A stretch of 64,000 nucleotides of DNA, from the NCBI GenBank assembly GCA_947474225.1, contig CANJHS010000004.1, positions 19,538-83,537 of the forward strand, in the 5' to 3' direction. The notes below the pieces were generated by a model. That model worked only from the letters and a program-made list of their open reading frames with translations. It made no database searches and had not been told where the DNA came from. Within the stretch, counting starts at the first letter, position 1; every line of letters begins with the position of its first letter. The translations under genes and the position numbers were made by a program. This document shows, piece after piece, positions 42,478 through 50,467 of the stretch. The DNA is from Roseiflexaceae bacterium (GTDB lineage: Bacteria > Chloroflexota > Chloroflexia > Chloroflexales > Roseiflexaceae).

Positions 42478-43421
42478 CATGTCTCCATCACCAGCAAATC
42501 GAGTCCCGCATTGACGTCTATTCCGCCCGTTTTGCTTTTGTGGTCGAGGCTGAGCACGCGGTCATGCAACTGCTCTAGATCGGTCGTGCTGAAGCCACGC
42601 GCCTGCTCAATTGCTTTGTCCGTGAGAAAACCGGGTCGTAATCCTACCCGAGAAGAGATTTCGTTTGGACGCATCCGCTGCCCATCAAGTTCGCGCACTT
42701 GCAACAAAATACGAACCTGACGGGCAATCATGTAGATGATGTACTGTGGTGCTTGCCCATCTGCCAAGAGATTACGCAATTTTGCTAGTGCGACACCTTT
42801 GCGACGAGCGGCAAGTGCGTCAACAAAGGCGAACATGTTCTCTTCGGTATCATCCGATACCATCAAATCTACTACACCTTCGTCGACCGATCCTCCCGGT
42901 CTGACATATGTAGCCAGCTTCGTCATTTCGTTGAGCAACGTCCGACCGTTGTTCCCCACAAGTGTCAGCAAGCGGTACGCAGCGCGGTTGTCGATGGTGA
43001 CACGTAGCGAACGGGCCAATTCACCGAGCCAGCGTACGATGTCGGTTTCTTTCAGGTATGCGAATTCCTCGACCGTGGCAATTTTGGTGAGATGTGTGTA
43101 GAGGGCGTTGCGTTTATCGATGTCATCGTTTTCTACAAATATGACATCACACCAAGCAGGCAGGCGCTCTAGTACGAGTTTGAATTCGTCCCGTTCTTTG
43201 CCTGCTTTGTGATGCTTCAGCAAATCTTCGACGATGACCGTCCGCCGATCATGGAGGAACGGGAATGCTTCGCTCGCCTGTATGAACGCATCGAGTTTGA
43301 ATCGCTTGCCGTCCAACTGCGAGATATTAAGTGAACGTGCTGCAGCAGGGATTACCGCGAGATACTCGTGGAGGCGCTCACTGCGGCGATATTCGTCTGG
43401 TCCATGGAGCAATACAATCAT
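42477..43421 (-). CDS. holA: DNA polymerase III delta subunit
   Basis: The 314-residue protein has the HolA layout: IVLLHGPDEYRRSERL at the N-terminus, LDAFIQASEAFPFLHDRRTV, KLVLERLPAWCDVIFVEND, an AAA-like lid region, and the C-terminal collar helices MIARQVRILLQVREL and LLVMET at the end. It is the wrench subunit that opens the beta clamp during loading. The usual P-loop is absent, as expected for delta. It is convergent with rpsT. Confidence 0.9.
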   Translation of the reverse strand: MIVLLHGPDEYRRSERLHEYLAVIPAAARSLNISQLDGKRFKLDAFIQASEAFPFLHDRRTVIVEDLLKHHKAGKERDEFKLVLERLPAWCDVIFVENDDIDKRNALYTHLTKIATVEEFAYLKETDIVRWLGELARSLRVTIDNRAAYRLLTLVGNNGRTLLNEMTKLATYVRPGGSVDEGVVDLMVSDDTEENMFAFVDALAARRKGVALAKLRNLLADGQAPQYIIYMIARQVRILLQVRELDGQRMRPNEISSRVGLRPGFLTDKAIEQARGFSTTDLEQLHDRVLSLDHKSKTGGIDVNAGLDLLVMET

Positions 43422-43445
43422 GGCGTCCTCTCCGCAATCCCAATC

Positions 43446-44306
43446 CTAGGAAGGTACTGCAAACGCGCAAAAATCGCGGTACGCAGCCTGCGCGTCAGGG
43501 TGAGCAAGTTGTGGTGCCAACGGATTGCCTACGGGTATACCCGATTGACCAAGGATAGCTTTGATGGTTGCAACTGCTCCGACCTTACGCACATAACCAT
43601 CGACGGCTGCGAGATATACTTGGGCGTCTTCCCGTGCTGGGTCATCGGTCAGGATACGTACTGACGGAGCGACGATGTTGGCGATTGCCAAGATAGAACC
43701 ACTCGCACCATCACGGATGGCCTGTGCAAGGAGTGGCGCATTGCCCGTATAAATGGCTAATTGTGGGTAGCGCGCGGTCAACATTGCAGTGTGGGCTGCA
43801 TCAACACCACTGTCTTTGATACCAGCAACATATGATGGATGGCTGCTCAATAACCCATCGATGATTGACCGGGTTATCGGCACCCCGGTCATTGGAGGGA
43901 TGTGGTACAGAATAAGTTTGCTGTTCATTGGCAATGCATCACAGAGTGCACGGTACCAGGCGAGCACACCCTGCTCACCTGCTTGTTTGAAGAAAAATGG
44001 CGGCAAAACGAGACATGCATCGACCCCCGCAGCAAATGCCGCTGCGGAAAGTGTGATTGTGTCACTCAGCGATTGACATCCTGTCCCTGCAATAACACCA
44101 CGACCTGCTCGCTGCGCGACGCAATGCTTGATGATCGCCAGTCGTTCGGTGACACTAAAAGATGGTCCTTCGCCGGTAGTCCCGCACGGCACAATGCCAT
44201 CGACACCAGCAGCATGCAGGTGTGTGATTAAGCGTGACATAGCAACGGGATCAAATGTACCGTGTGCATTCAGTGGGGTTGCGATTGCAGTGTAGACGGT
44301 AGGCAT
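43446..44306 (-). CDS. DapA/NAL-family aldolase or lyase
   Basis: The 286-residue TIM-barrel enzyme begins YTAIATPLNAHGTFD, then GIVPCGTTGEGPSFSVTER (substrate carboxylate loop), GTGCQSLSDTITL, YHIPPMTGVPI (catalytic Tyr) and YVAGIKDSG (Schiff-base Lys). These are class I pyruvate-dependent lyases: dihydrodipicolinate synthase, N-acetylneuraminate lyase or 2-keto-3-deoxy-sugar aldolases. The altered residues around GTTGEGPSFS do not allow a choice, so no gene name is given. The ATG at 44306 has AGGAG six bases upstream, which rules out the earlier in-frame start at 44363. Confidence 0.85.
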   Translation of the reverse strand: MPTVYTAIATPLNAHGTFDPVAMSRLITHLHAAGVDGIVPCGTTGEGPSFSVTERLAIIKHCVAQRAGRGVIAGTGCQSLSDTITLSAAAFAAGVDACLVLPPFFFKQAGEQGVLAWYRALCDALPMNSKLILYHIPPMTGVPITRSIIDGLLSSHPSYVAGIKDSGVDAAHTAMLTARYPQLAIYTGNAPLLAQAIRDGASGSILAIANIVAPSVRILTDDPAREDAQVYLAAVDGYVRKVGAVATIKAILGQSGIPVGNPLAPQLAHPDAQAAYRDFCAFAVPS

Positions 44307-44322
44307 TGGCGCTCCTTGCGGG

Positions 44323-44340
44323 ACTGTCAGAATGGACAGT
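44323..44340. promoter_or_regulatory. Perfect 6-bp inverted repeat between divergent genes
   Basis: ACTGTC (44323-44328) and GACAGT (44335-44340) are separated by six bases and lie 17 bases upstream of the lyase start. TAGAAT follows at 44343. It may be an operator for one or both divergent genes. Confidence 0.3.
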
Positions 44341-44377
44341 GGTAGAATGTGGTTGTCAGACAAACTGTGAGGGGTCT

Positions 44378-44599
44378 ATGTTGCGACGTGGTGTAACCGT
44401 AGGTGTCATTGTTGCGGTTGTATGTTGGGTTTGGTTGCGGATGCAACGACCAGCAGAATCCGCTACCCAAACGACTATACCACTACTCGTCGAACCTTCC
44501 GCGGGTCTACAACAGACTACTTCAGCGATTTTGCATCACATAGAAGCGACGGCGCCATGGATTCTAAAAGTCAACGAAAAATCCTCCATCAAATTGTGA
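44378..44599 (+). CDS. Small membrane-anchored hypothetical protein
   Basis: This is a 73-residue ORF. The N-terminal span (about 5-21, RRGVTVGVIVAVVCWVWLR) is followed by a short Thr/Ser-rich stretch and a basic end. GAGGGG lies just upstream of the ATG. No family is recognised. It overlaps the next small ORF in another frame, which may mean coupling or an ancestral fusion. Confidence 0.45.
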   Translation: MLRRGVTVGVIVAVVCWVWLRMQRPAESATQTTIPLLVEPSAGLQQTTSAILHHIEATAPWILKVNEKSSIKL

Positions 44600-44673
44600 G
44601 CACCGTGTTCGCACTTGTTGCGGCACGACTCGCAGTGTGGGTCGTGGATAAGCTCATGGGTGAAGAGGCGTAG
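44557..44673 (+). CDS. Very small DUF4235-like membrane protein
   Basis: The 38-residue ORF contains KILHQIVSTVFALVAARLAV and a GEE terminus, resembling the first helix of DUF4235 proteins (normally about 80 residues). It begins inside the previous ORF and overlaps the end of the convergent acyltransferase gene by 20 bases. A GTG at 44597 overlapping the previous stop is an alternative start. It could be a truncated remnant. Confidence 0.35.
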   Translation: MDSKSQRKILHQIVSTVFALVAARLAVWVVDKLMGEEA

Positions 44674-45307
44674 CATCTTCTGCGTAGTACCCATGATATT
44701 CCGGGGGGAGCAACACTGCGATGTGTCTCATCATATCGTCTGTCAACGTGGTCATCTCATCTACGTCGAGAGTGTCTACACCGCTGTGTGCCTGGGGAGT
44801 CCATGCGGGCCCATAGGTAATACTTGCAGGTGCGCGCAGACCGCCCTGTACGCCGGTGATTGCGACTGGCACGATAGGCACACCCGCACGTAATGCCATC
44901 CGCATTGCGCCACCACGTCCTTTTTTGAGCTTTCCATTGCCACTGCGAGTGCCTTCGGGGAAGACAATCATAATATTGCCTGATTGCAGAGTGGCGACAG
45001 CCAGGTCAATGGCTGCAACATCATTTTGTCCGCGACGTACGGGGATAGCTTGCATTCCGACAAACCACCAGCGCGTTAACGGACTGAATAATTCTGCCTT
45101 CGCAAGCCAGTGTGGGATATGTGTCAATGGAATGGTAGCTGCAACCAGCCAAATGTCGCTCCATTTGATGTGATTGACCACCAGTACAAACGGCGACCCT
45201 ACCGGAGGAAGGTCGGCAACACCACTGACCTGCCAATTGAATATCCCCCAACGACGCAGCAGGTTGCTCAACCAATGAATGAAGGCAAAATGGCGATACG
45301 CAAACAT
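44654..45307 (-). CDS. PlsC-type 1-acylglycerol-3-phosphate acyltransferase (copy 3)
   Basis: The 217-residue protein has the acyltransferase motifs VVNHIKWSD (H-x4-D catalytic pair), IPVRRGQND, MIVFPEGTRS (glycerophosphate binding) and GVPIVPVAITG. It ends in LLPPEYHGYYAED. It would acylate lysophosphatidate or a related lipid at the inner membrane. The ATG at 45307 has AGGAG seven bases upstream. It is the last of three tandem homologues. Confidence 0.85.
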   Translation of the reverse strand: MFAYRHFAFIHWLSNLLRRWGIFNWQVSGVADLPPVGSPFVLVVNHIKWSDIWLVAATIPLTHIPHWLAKAELFSPLTRWWFVGMQAIPVRRGQNDVAAIDLAVATLQSGNIMIVFPEGTRSGNGKLKKGRGGAMRMALRAGVPIVPVAITGVQGGLRAPASITYGPAWTPQAHSGVDTLDVDEMTTLTDDMMRHIAVLLPPEYHGYYAEDATPLHP

Positions 45308-45317
45308 GTATGAACTC

Positions 45318-46013
45318 CTAGTTAATTGCCGATGCCTCGCCGGTTGCCGCATAATACCCATGATACTCTGCCGGAAGTAACGCTGTGATGCGATGCATCA
45401 GATCGGTCGTAAGATCAGTCATCGGTTGTTCCGACGCTGCTACACCCGGCACGTAGGAAGGCAAATCTGTAATACGAAATGCCTGGCCAACGGTAATAGT
45501 ACGGGTGTGGAACCAGAGTGGCTGGAGACGCCCGGTCAATCCCAGCGGCACAATCAGTGCACCTGTCGCTTGTGCGATGCGTGCCGCACCGGTCTTGGCG
45601 CGGAGGATTCTCCCATCGTCCCATGTCCCTTCCGGGAAGATCACCAACGGCGAGTTGGATGCGACGCATTTGATTGCAATCTGTATCGCCGTCGTGTCAC
45701 CTTTACCACGCTGAACTGGAATCATCGGGAGGAGGTGGAACCACCATCCCATCCAGTGTCCAAGGAGTTCAGCTTTTGCGAACCACCACAGGGTGTGCGG
45801 GGCAGAGATTGCCCAGCCAACGAGTGGAATATCATGCCAATCGATGTGATTGCTTACAAAGATGAGCGGCATTCCCGGTTCAGGCAGGGCTTCGCGGTTG
45901 ATGACTCGCCAGTCCAAAAGCCTGCACATGCGGAGTAGTCTGACACACGAGACAATACATCCCTTGCTCAGAAATGTCACCACACGCTTCGTGAATTGGT
46001 TCCCCATAGTCAT
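45318..46013 (-). CDS. PlsC-type acyltransferase (copy 2)
   Basis: This protein of about 231 residues has VSNHIDWHD (H-x4-D), IPVQRGKGD, LVIFPEGTWDDG and ALIVPLGLTG, and ends LLPAEYHGYYAAT. Trp replaces Arg in the FPEGTR position, the most divergent of the three copies. The start is uncertain among TTG 46022, ATG 46013 and ATG 46007. It begins within about 12 bases of the preceding stop. Confidence 0.83.
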   Translation of the reverse strand: MTMGNQFTKRVVTFLSKGCIVSCVRLLRMCRLLDWRVINREALPEPGMPLIFVSNHIDWHDIPLVGWAISAPHTLWWFAKAELLGHWMGWWFHLLPMIPVQRGKGDTTAIQIAIKCVASNSPLVIFPEGTWDDGRILRAKTGAARIAQATGALIVPLGLTGRLQPLWFHTRTITVGQAFRITDLPSYVPGVAASEQPMTDLTTDLMHRITALLPAEYHGYYAATGEASAIN

Positions 46014-46024
46014 CTCAGTCAAGG

Positions 46025-46720
46025 CTATTCGTCTGAAGTTTCGTCTGTGCGAGCGGATTCCTGCATCATGTCGGAATAATATCCGTGGTATTCCGCAGGC
46101 AGGAGTTCTGCAATCTTGAGCATAATCTCGTTGGTCAATCGGGCCATTTCGGGTGCGGGTATTTTGTCGATATTCCCATCAACGCCACGTACTTCAGGGT
46201 AATACGGCATACCAATGGTGATATGTCGTTTGCTAAACAGGACCTTTTTTTGGGTTCCAGTAATAGCCATCGGTACAATTGGTACTCCAGCACGGAGGGC
46301 AATGCGCGCGGTACCACCGCGGCCTTGGAGCATTTTGCCATCGTGACTGCGTGTTCCTTCCGGGAAGATGATGACGACCTTACCAGACCGTGCTGCATCA
46401 GCGGCGCGGTCGATAGCCTGAATGTCACGTTGGCCGCGGCGGACAGGGATGACGTGCATCATATGAAACCACCAACCAAAAGCGGAATTTACAATTTCAA
46501 CTTTTGCAAGCCACCATGGTCGATGCGAAAGTGGGAGTGCCCACCCGATGAACGGGATGTCGTGCCACTGGATGTGATTGACGACAAGGACCATGCCTTG
46601 GGGGCGCGGGGGCAAGTTTTCTTTCCCCGATACGCTCCAGCGTAATAATCCTATAACACGCAAGACCTCCATGGACCAGGTAATCGCAATAAAGTTCAAC
46701 ACACTGAGTACTTCTGTCAT
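46025..46720 (-). CDS. PlsC-type acyltransferase (copy 1)
   Basis: The 231-residue protein is first in the run. Motifs are VVNHIQWHD (H-x4-D), IPVRRGQRD, VIIFPEGTRSHDG and GVPIVPMAITG, and the C-terminus has LLPAEYHGYYSDM. The frame extends to 46870, but the ATG at 46720 preceded by GAGG starts at the usual N-terminal amphipathic helix. The overlap of the longer frame with the DUF2231 gene also argues for 46720. Confidence 0.85.
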   Translation of the reverse strand: MTEVLSVLNFIAITWSMEVLRVIGLLRWSVSGKENLPPRPQGMVLVVNHIQWHDIPFIGWALPLSHRPWWLAKVEIVNSAFGWWFHMMHVIPVRRGQRDIQAIDRAADAARSGKVVIIFPEGTRSHDGKMLQGRGGTARIALRAGVPIVPMAITGTQKKVLFSKRHITIGMPYYPEVRGVDGNIDKIPAPEMARLTNEIMLKIAELLPAEYHGYYSDMMQESARTDETSDE

Positions 46721-46746
46721 GACTCGTGATACCTCTTCATGGCAAA

Positions 46747-47199
46747 TTAGGGCAATATTCCGATATGTAGTGCATAGACCATGTGCCCACCGCTCCATCC
46801 CGATAAAAAGATGCATGAGAGGCCAATGCCCAGTCGAACGAGGTACGTAGCGTATGTTGGAGCTTCCCAAATGGGGTCATGCGTCATCTTGCGGCGAAGC
46901 TGCCATGCCTGCCAGATGACCAGCCACAGCACAAGGGCACTTGCTGCATGCAGATTGATCCAAAACAATGCACCAGATGGCGTTGCGGGTGACTCCAGTC
47001 GTGCAACTGCGTCGATAGTACCGCTAATTGTTGCAGGTATGAGGCTGAACCAGCTAAAAACGACCAAATGCAACGCAGTCACTTCGAGGCGTGGCTGGCG
47101 TCGAAAGTACGCAACTCCGGCGAACACACAGGCCGCAAAGAACACCCCTATGGGGATATGCACTGTGGCAGGATGAACCACCATAGACTGCAATGGCAT
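46747..47199 (-). CDS. DUF2231-family four-helix membrane protein
   Basis: The 150-residue protein has four hydrophobic segments and the N-terminal VHPATVHIPIGVFFAACVFA, whose His-Pro and His residues are typical of DUF2231. A second His-containing span (INLHAASALVLWLVIW) lies near residue 85, and the last span has SGGHMVYALHIG. The histidines inside the membrane suggest haem or metal binding, as proposed for this family. It is 26 bases upstream of the acyltransferase run. Confidence 0.75.
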   Translation of the reverse strand: MPLQSMVVHPATVHIPIGVFFAACVFAGVAYFRRQPRLEVTALHLVVFSWFSLIPATISGTIDAVARLESPATPSGALFWINLHAASALVLWLVIWQAWQLRRKMTHDPIWEAPTYATYLVRLGIGLSCIFLSGWSGGHMVYALHIGILP

Positions 47200-47323
47200 G
47201 ATTGCTTTCCCTCATCAAAGCTTGATATATCATAGCATATTCGTCGTGGTATGATACCCATAACAAGCATTACAGCGCATTCTAGTGCATTATGTGCTGA
47301 GAGTGTGCGAAGGATTTCTGGAT

Positions 47324-48646
47324 ATGCAGCGTTGTGCTTGGATACTATTCGTGTTCATTTGTGTGCTCTCTGCTGCACCCACAGGGGCGTTGGCGCATGG
47401 AATAGTCGCTGGTGGGTCACGTGTCATTGAAGTAGATGCGGGTATTCATCATCTCCGCATCGAAGCAATAGTCCCATCAGGTGCCCCTACCGTGTTGACC
47501 ATCAAGATACTTCCACTGACACCATTTGTTGAGACCGGATCGCTCCGTGTTTCTGCTCAATCTATGTCTGGCATAGCGACTCCACAGCAGGAATTTTCAA
47601 TCCCTGCAGGAATCAAGGCAATAACGGTCGTCGATATTCCTATACCAGCTGTGGGAATTTGGAATATTGCCATTGCAGTAGATGATGGTTTGCACCAACC
47701 GGGGGTCTTTTCTCTCCCGGTCACCATAAGCGAAGTCACGGTGCCGCTCACCACATATCCGCTTTTTGTCGCATTTGGGTTACTTGCAATGGTATTAAGT
47801 GTCCAGGTTCTGTGGCTTTCTGCTCCGCCGTTGGTACTGTTGATAAGCCGGACAGTATTTGTCAGTGCTCTGACGTGTGTCATTGCGCTCGGCGCCATCG
47901 TTGCAAGCCCGCAGATTCGGCTTGAATGGAATACGCCGCTCCCGCTCCCCATGCCTTTTATTACATCGACGACGACATTGACCGATGCCAGTATTGATTT
48001 TCATCTCTATGATGGTTCTACTGGATTGCCTGTTGACGATATCGTCCCTCATCATCAAGCGCTGATGCATGCGGTCTGCATCGATCCGTCACACAATCTC
48101 ATCAGTCATGTGCATCCTGCCCGCGTCGTTGCTGGGGTATACAAACTTGCACGTTCTCTCATTCCTGCGGGCTCGTATGAATGTACGCTTGAAGTCGAAC
48201 GAGCCAACACAGGTTCGCAGTTATTAAAAACCCATGTGGACATTCCTGGCATAATCGTTGCCCGATCACCTGGCGTACGACTCGGTGCGACACAGTCAAT
48301 CGAAGGCTATGAAGCCGTTGTTCAATCCGATCAACCTGTTGTCACTGGAGTACCTGTGACTTTGCGGGTAGCGATAGCGCAGAATGGGCGTCCGGTGGAT
48401 GCCATTCAATTATGGCTCGGAATGCGTGGCCATCTCATTGTGCGGAGTCACGATGGTGCACTGTACGGACATGTCCATGCAGTAGGACCAATGGAGCAGT
48501 CATTTGAGCCCGCTGTGCAGACCGGGAATAAAGTATCATTTGTCTATACATTCCCGCGTGACGGGACATATTCCTTGTGGTTTCAGATACAAACACAAGG
48601 AAAGATTTTGACCGTTCCCATAACGGTTACAACCGAAGGAGCATAA
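47324..48646 (+). CDS. Exported His-rich membrane protein, possible copper/metal handling
   Basis: The 440-residue protein has a signal peptide (cut near GALA-HG), a beta-domain (30-140) and two spans (about 150-200). Two His-rich beta-domains follow. The first has PHHQALMHAVCIDPSHNLIS then HVHP, and the second GMRGHLIVRSHDG then GHVHAVGP, ending with FPRDGTYSLWFQIQTQG. This M-H...H-x-HP plus G-x-Y-x-L pattern recurs in predicted copper-binding periplasmic domains. The frame opens at 47285, but the ATG at 47324, with AAGGA nine bases upstream, begins the signal peptide. It is followed one base later by a YtkA-like lipoprotein gene. Confidence 0.6.
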   Translation: MQRCAWILFVFICVLSAAPTGALAHGIVAGGSRVIEVDAGIHHLRIEAIVPSGAPTVLTIKILPLTPFVETGSLRVSAQSMSGIATPQQEFSIPAGIKAITVVDIPIPAVGIWNIAIAVDDGLHQPGVFSLPVTISEVTVPLTTYPLFVAFGLLAMVLSVQVLWLSAPPLVLLISRTVFVSALTCVIALGAIVASPQIRLEWNTPLPLPMPFITSTTTLTDASIDFHLYDGSTGLPVDDIVPHHQALMHAVCIDPSHNLISHVHPARVVAGVYKLARSLIPAGSYECTLEVERANTGSQLLKTHVDIPGIIVARSPGVRLGATQSIEGYEAVVQSDQPVVTGVPVTLRVAIAQNGRPVDAIQLWLGMRGHLIVRSHDGALYGHVHAVGPMEQSFEPAVQTGNKVSFVYTFPRDGTYSLWFQIQTQGKILTVPITVTTEGA

Positions 48647-48647
48647 T

Positions 48648-49016
48648 ATGCGCAATCTATTGGTGCTCTGTGGCTTTCTGTTGTGCATAGCCTGTGCTGC
48701 TCCTGCGCCGATTCGCGTCCAAAACAGCACGCTTGTCGCTCTGCTCACATTGGATCAACGAAGCCTCGGTAAGCGTTCGGGGACGATTCTCCTAAGCAAC
48801 GTGGATGGGACCCCGATGCGTGATGCGACTGTGACCGTAACTGCGGTAATGCAACAACATGGTATGATTCTGCCTCCCTTTGCGCTGAACGAAACGCCTG
48901 CGGGGTATCAATTCGATACACTCCAAATCGATATGGCTGGTGAATGGCAGCTGCAGTTGCGTATCACAAGGAATGGAACCGAAACTCTGCTGGAACTTCC
49001 TGTTGTTTTTCAATGA
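48648..49016 (+). CDS. YtkA-like lipoprotein
   Basis: The 122-residue protein has a lipoprotein signal ending LLCIAC (Cys16). The mature part is one Ig-like domain: GTILLSNVDGTPMRDATVTV, QQHGMILPPFALNETPAGYQ and IDMAGEWQLQLRITRNG. The GM-x-L-P-P and MAG-x-W motifs are those of YtkA domains, often found beside copper transport genes. It starts one base after the His-rich protein gene and has almost no spacer, so it is co-translated. Confidence 0.75.
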   Translation: MRNLLVLCGFLLCIACAAPAPIRVQNSTLVALLTLDQRSLGKRSGTILLSNVDGTPMRDATVTVTAVMQQHGMILPPFALNETPAGYQFDTLQIDMAGEWQLQLRITRNGTETLLELPVVFQ

Positions 49017-49062
49017 AAAAACCACCACGCGAGAGATGGTATGGACGGGGCAAACAGAAAAA

Positions 49063-49851
49063 TTAACCTATCGTAACGGCATCGCCAATGCGGATTGTAC
49101 CGCGGCCGACGTGGACCATGTTTTGCCCAAAAATTAACCCGTGGCCGATATGGCGAAAGACTGCCAGTGTGTGTAGTGGTTCGACATGGCGCTCACCGGT
49201 CAACTGATCAGTTGTTGTCATAACGCAACGGGCACATTTTTTGACAGCAACCATGTCGACGGTGCCTACGCGAACATTGCGCCAGTTGTCTTCTTCCCAC
49301 GCAGAAGCACCAGCGACAACGATGTTAGGACGAAAACGATCCATAGGCACGTTTTCTTTGGTACGGGTATTGAGATCTATCAAAGATGCTTCGGTAACAA
49401 TCAGACTCGCGTATCCATCAGCAAAGCTGACTGCATCATCTTGATCAACCGCATACGTTTGATCAACGGAGCGACGTGAATGGGGTGCAAATCCAACCAG
49501 CCGGCACTTCGCCCCAGTGGCTTCAGAAAACCAGTTTGCAGCAGCAGGCCCTTGATCGACGACGGTAACTGAGTCTTTCCATATTTGGACCACAGACTCC
49601 GCCCCATTCGTCGTCGGATCCCAGCGCAAGGTGGGCATTCCAACGCGATGCAATGCCCATCCCGTCGCTGTCTGATGCACCCCAATCTGGGCCATGGCGG
49701 GATAATCGCGTTGTGTCACAAAGCGGTTATGTTCATCTATTACCATAAAGCGTCGATCGTGCTCGAGGCCGATGTCGTGGACTGAAGCGCTGTCGACTGC
49801 AATCCCGCGGCAGCTTTTTATGGGGTAGATATACAGTGCGCTAATATGCAT
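49063..49851 (-). CDS. MOSC-domain protein with N-terminal beta-barrel (YcbX-like)
   Basis: The 262-residue protein has the MOSC_N domain (ALYIYPIKSCRGIAVDSASV, GLEHDRRFMVIDEHNRFVTQ) and a C-terminal MOSC domain with DRFRPNIVVAG and KKCARCVMTTTDQLTG, containing the Cys that ligates molybdenum in mARC/YcbX-type enzymes. These are molybdenum-cofactor proteins that reduce N-hydroxylated compounds or transfer sulfur. No ferredoxin domain is fused, unlike E. coli YcbX. It lies nine bases after the adenosyltransferase gene. Confidence 0.88.
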   Translation of the reverse strand: MHISALYIYPIKSCRGIAVDSASVHDIGLEHDRRFMVIDEHNRFVTQRDYPAMAQIGVHQTATGWALHRVGMPTLRWDPTTNGAESVVQIWKDSVTVVDQGPAAANWFSEATGAKCRLVGFAPHSRRSVDQTYAVDQDDAVSFADGYASLIVTEASLIDLNTRTKENVPMDRFRPNIVVAGASAWEEDNWRNVRVGTVDMVAVKKCARCVMTTTDQLTGERHVEPLHTLAVFRHIGHGLIFGQNMVHVGRGTIRIGDAVTIG

Positions 49852-49860
49852 CGGTACTCC

Positions 49861-50412
49861 TTAATTGCTTTTTCTTGGGCTTTTCCATGGAACATCGGGA
49901 ACAGATGCGGCATGATTGGCTGCACGCGCTGCGACAAACAAGAAATCAGACAAGCGATTGAGATACATCACCACGAGACCGTTGCACGCTTCTTCGCGGC
50001 TCAACGTCACTACAGAGCGTTCCGCACGACGGCAGACCGTCCGCGCAAAATGCAGGTGTGCGGCAATCACGCTCCCGCCGGGGAGAATGAATTGCGTGAG
50101 TGCAGGTAATAATTCCTCGAGTGCATCTATTGCCCGTTCGATGGCATCGATGTCTGACTGTTGAACACGTGGGATGCTAGCAGCCTCCCCGGGGGTAGCC
50201 AAATCTGAACCAACGACAAAAAGTTGATTTTGGATGACTTCGAGGTAGCAATCGAGGAACGCAGGCGCTTCATACGCCCGCGCTATACCAATAGCCGCAT
50301 TACACTCATCGACAGTACCGTATGCATGGACGCGGGTGGTATCTTTTGAGACGCGCAATCCGCCCCACAGCCCTGTTTCGCCGTCGTCACCCGTTTTTGT
50401 ATAAAGCTTCAT
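49861..50412 (-). CDS. PduO-type cob(I)alamin adenosyltransferase
   Basis: The 183-residue protein has the ATP-binding N-terminus LYTKTGDDGETGLWGGLRVS, then HAYGTVDECNAAIG, ARTVCRRAERSVV and YLNRLSDFLFVAAR, the four signatures of PduO/MMAB-type adenosyltransferases. It converts cob(I)alamin and ATP to adenosylcobalamin. It is a small trimeric five-helix bundle without the DUF336 extension of some PduO proteins. It is 18 bases downstream of the aspS terminator, so it may have its own promoter or rely on readthrough. Confidence 0.92.
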   Translation of the reverse strand: MKLYTKTGDDGETGLWGGLRVSKDTTRVHAYGTVDECNAAIGIARAYEAPAFLDCYLEVIQNQLFVVGSDLATPGEAASIPRVQQSDIDAIERAIDALEELLPALTQFILPGGSVIAAHLHFARTVCRRAERSVVTLSREEACNGLVVMYLNRLSDFLFVAARAANHAASVPDVPWKSPRKSN

Positions 50413-50430
50413 TTTGATTCCTCAAAAGAA

Positions 50431-50461
50431 CAACGCCTGCATTCTTTCAATGCAGGCGTTG
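50431..50461 (-). terminator. Rho-independent terminator of aspS
   Basis: A perfect 13-bp stem (50431-50443 with 50449-50461) has a five-base loop and is followed on the minus strand by TTCTTTT. It lies six bases past the aspS stop. Confidence 0.9.
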
Positions 50462-50467
50462 CTTTGG

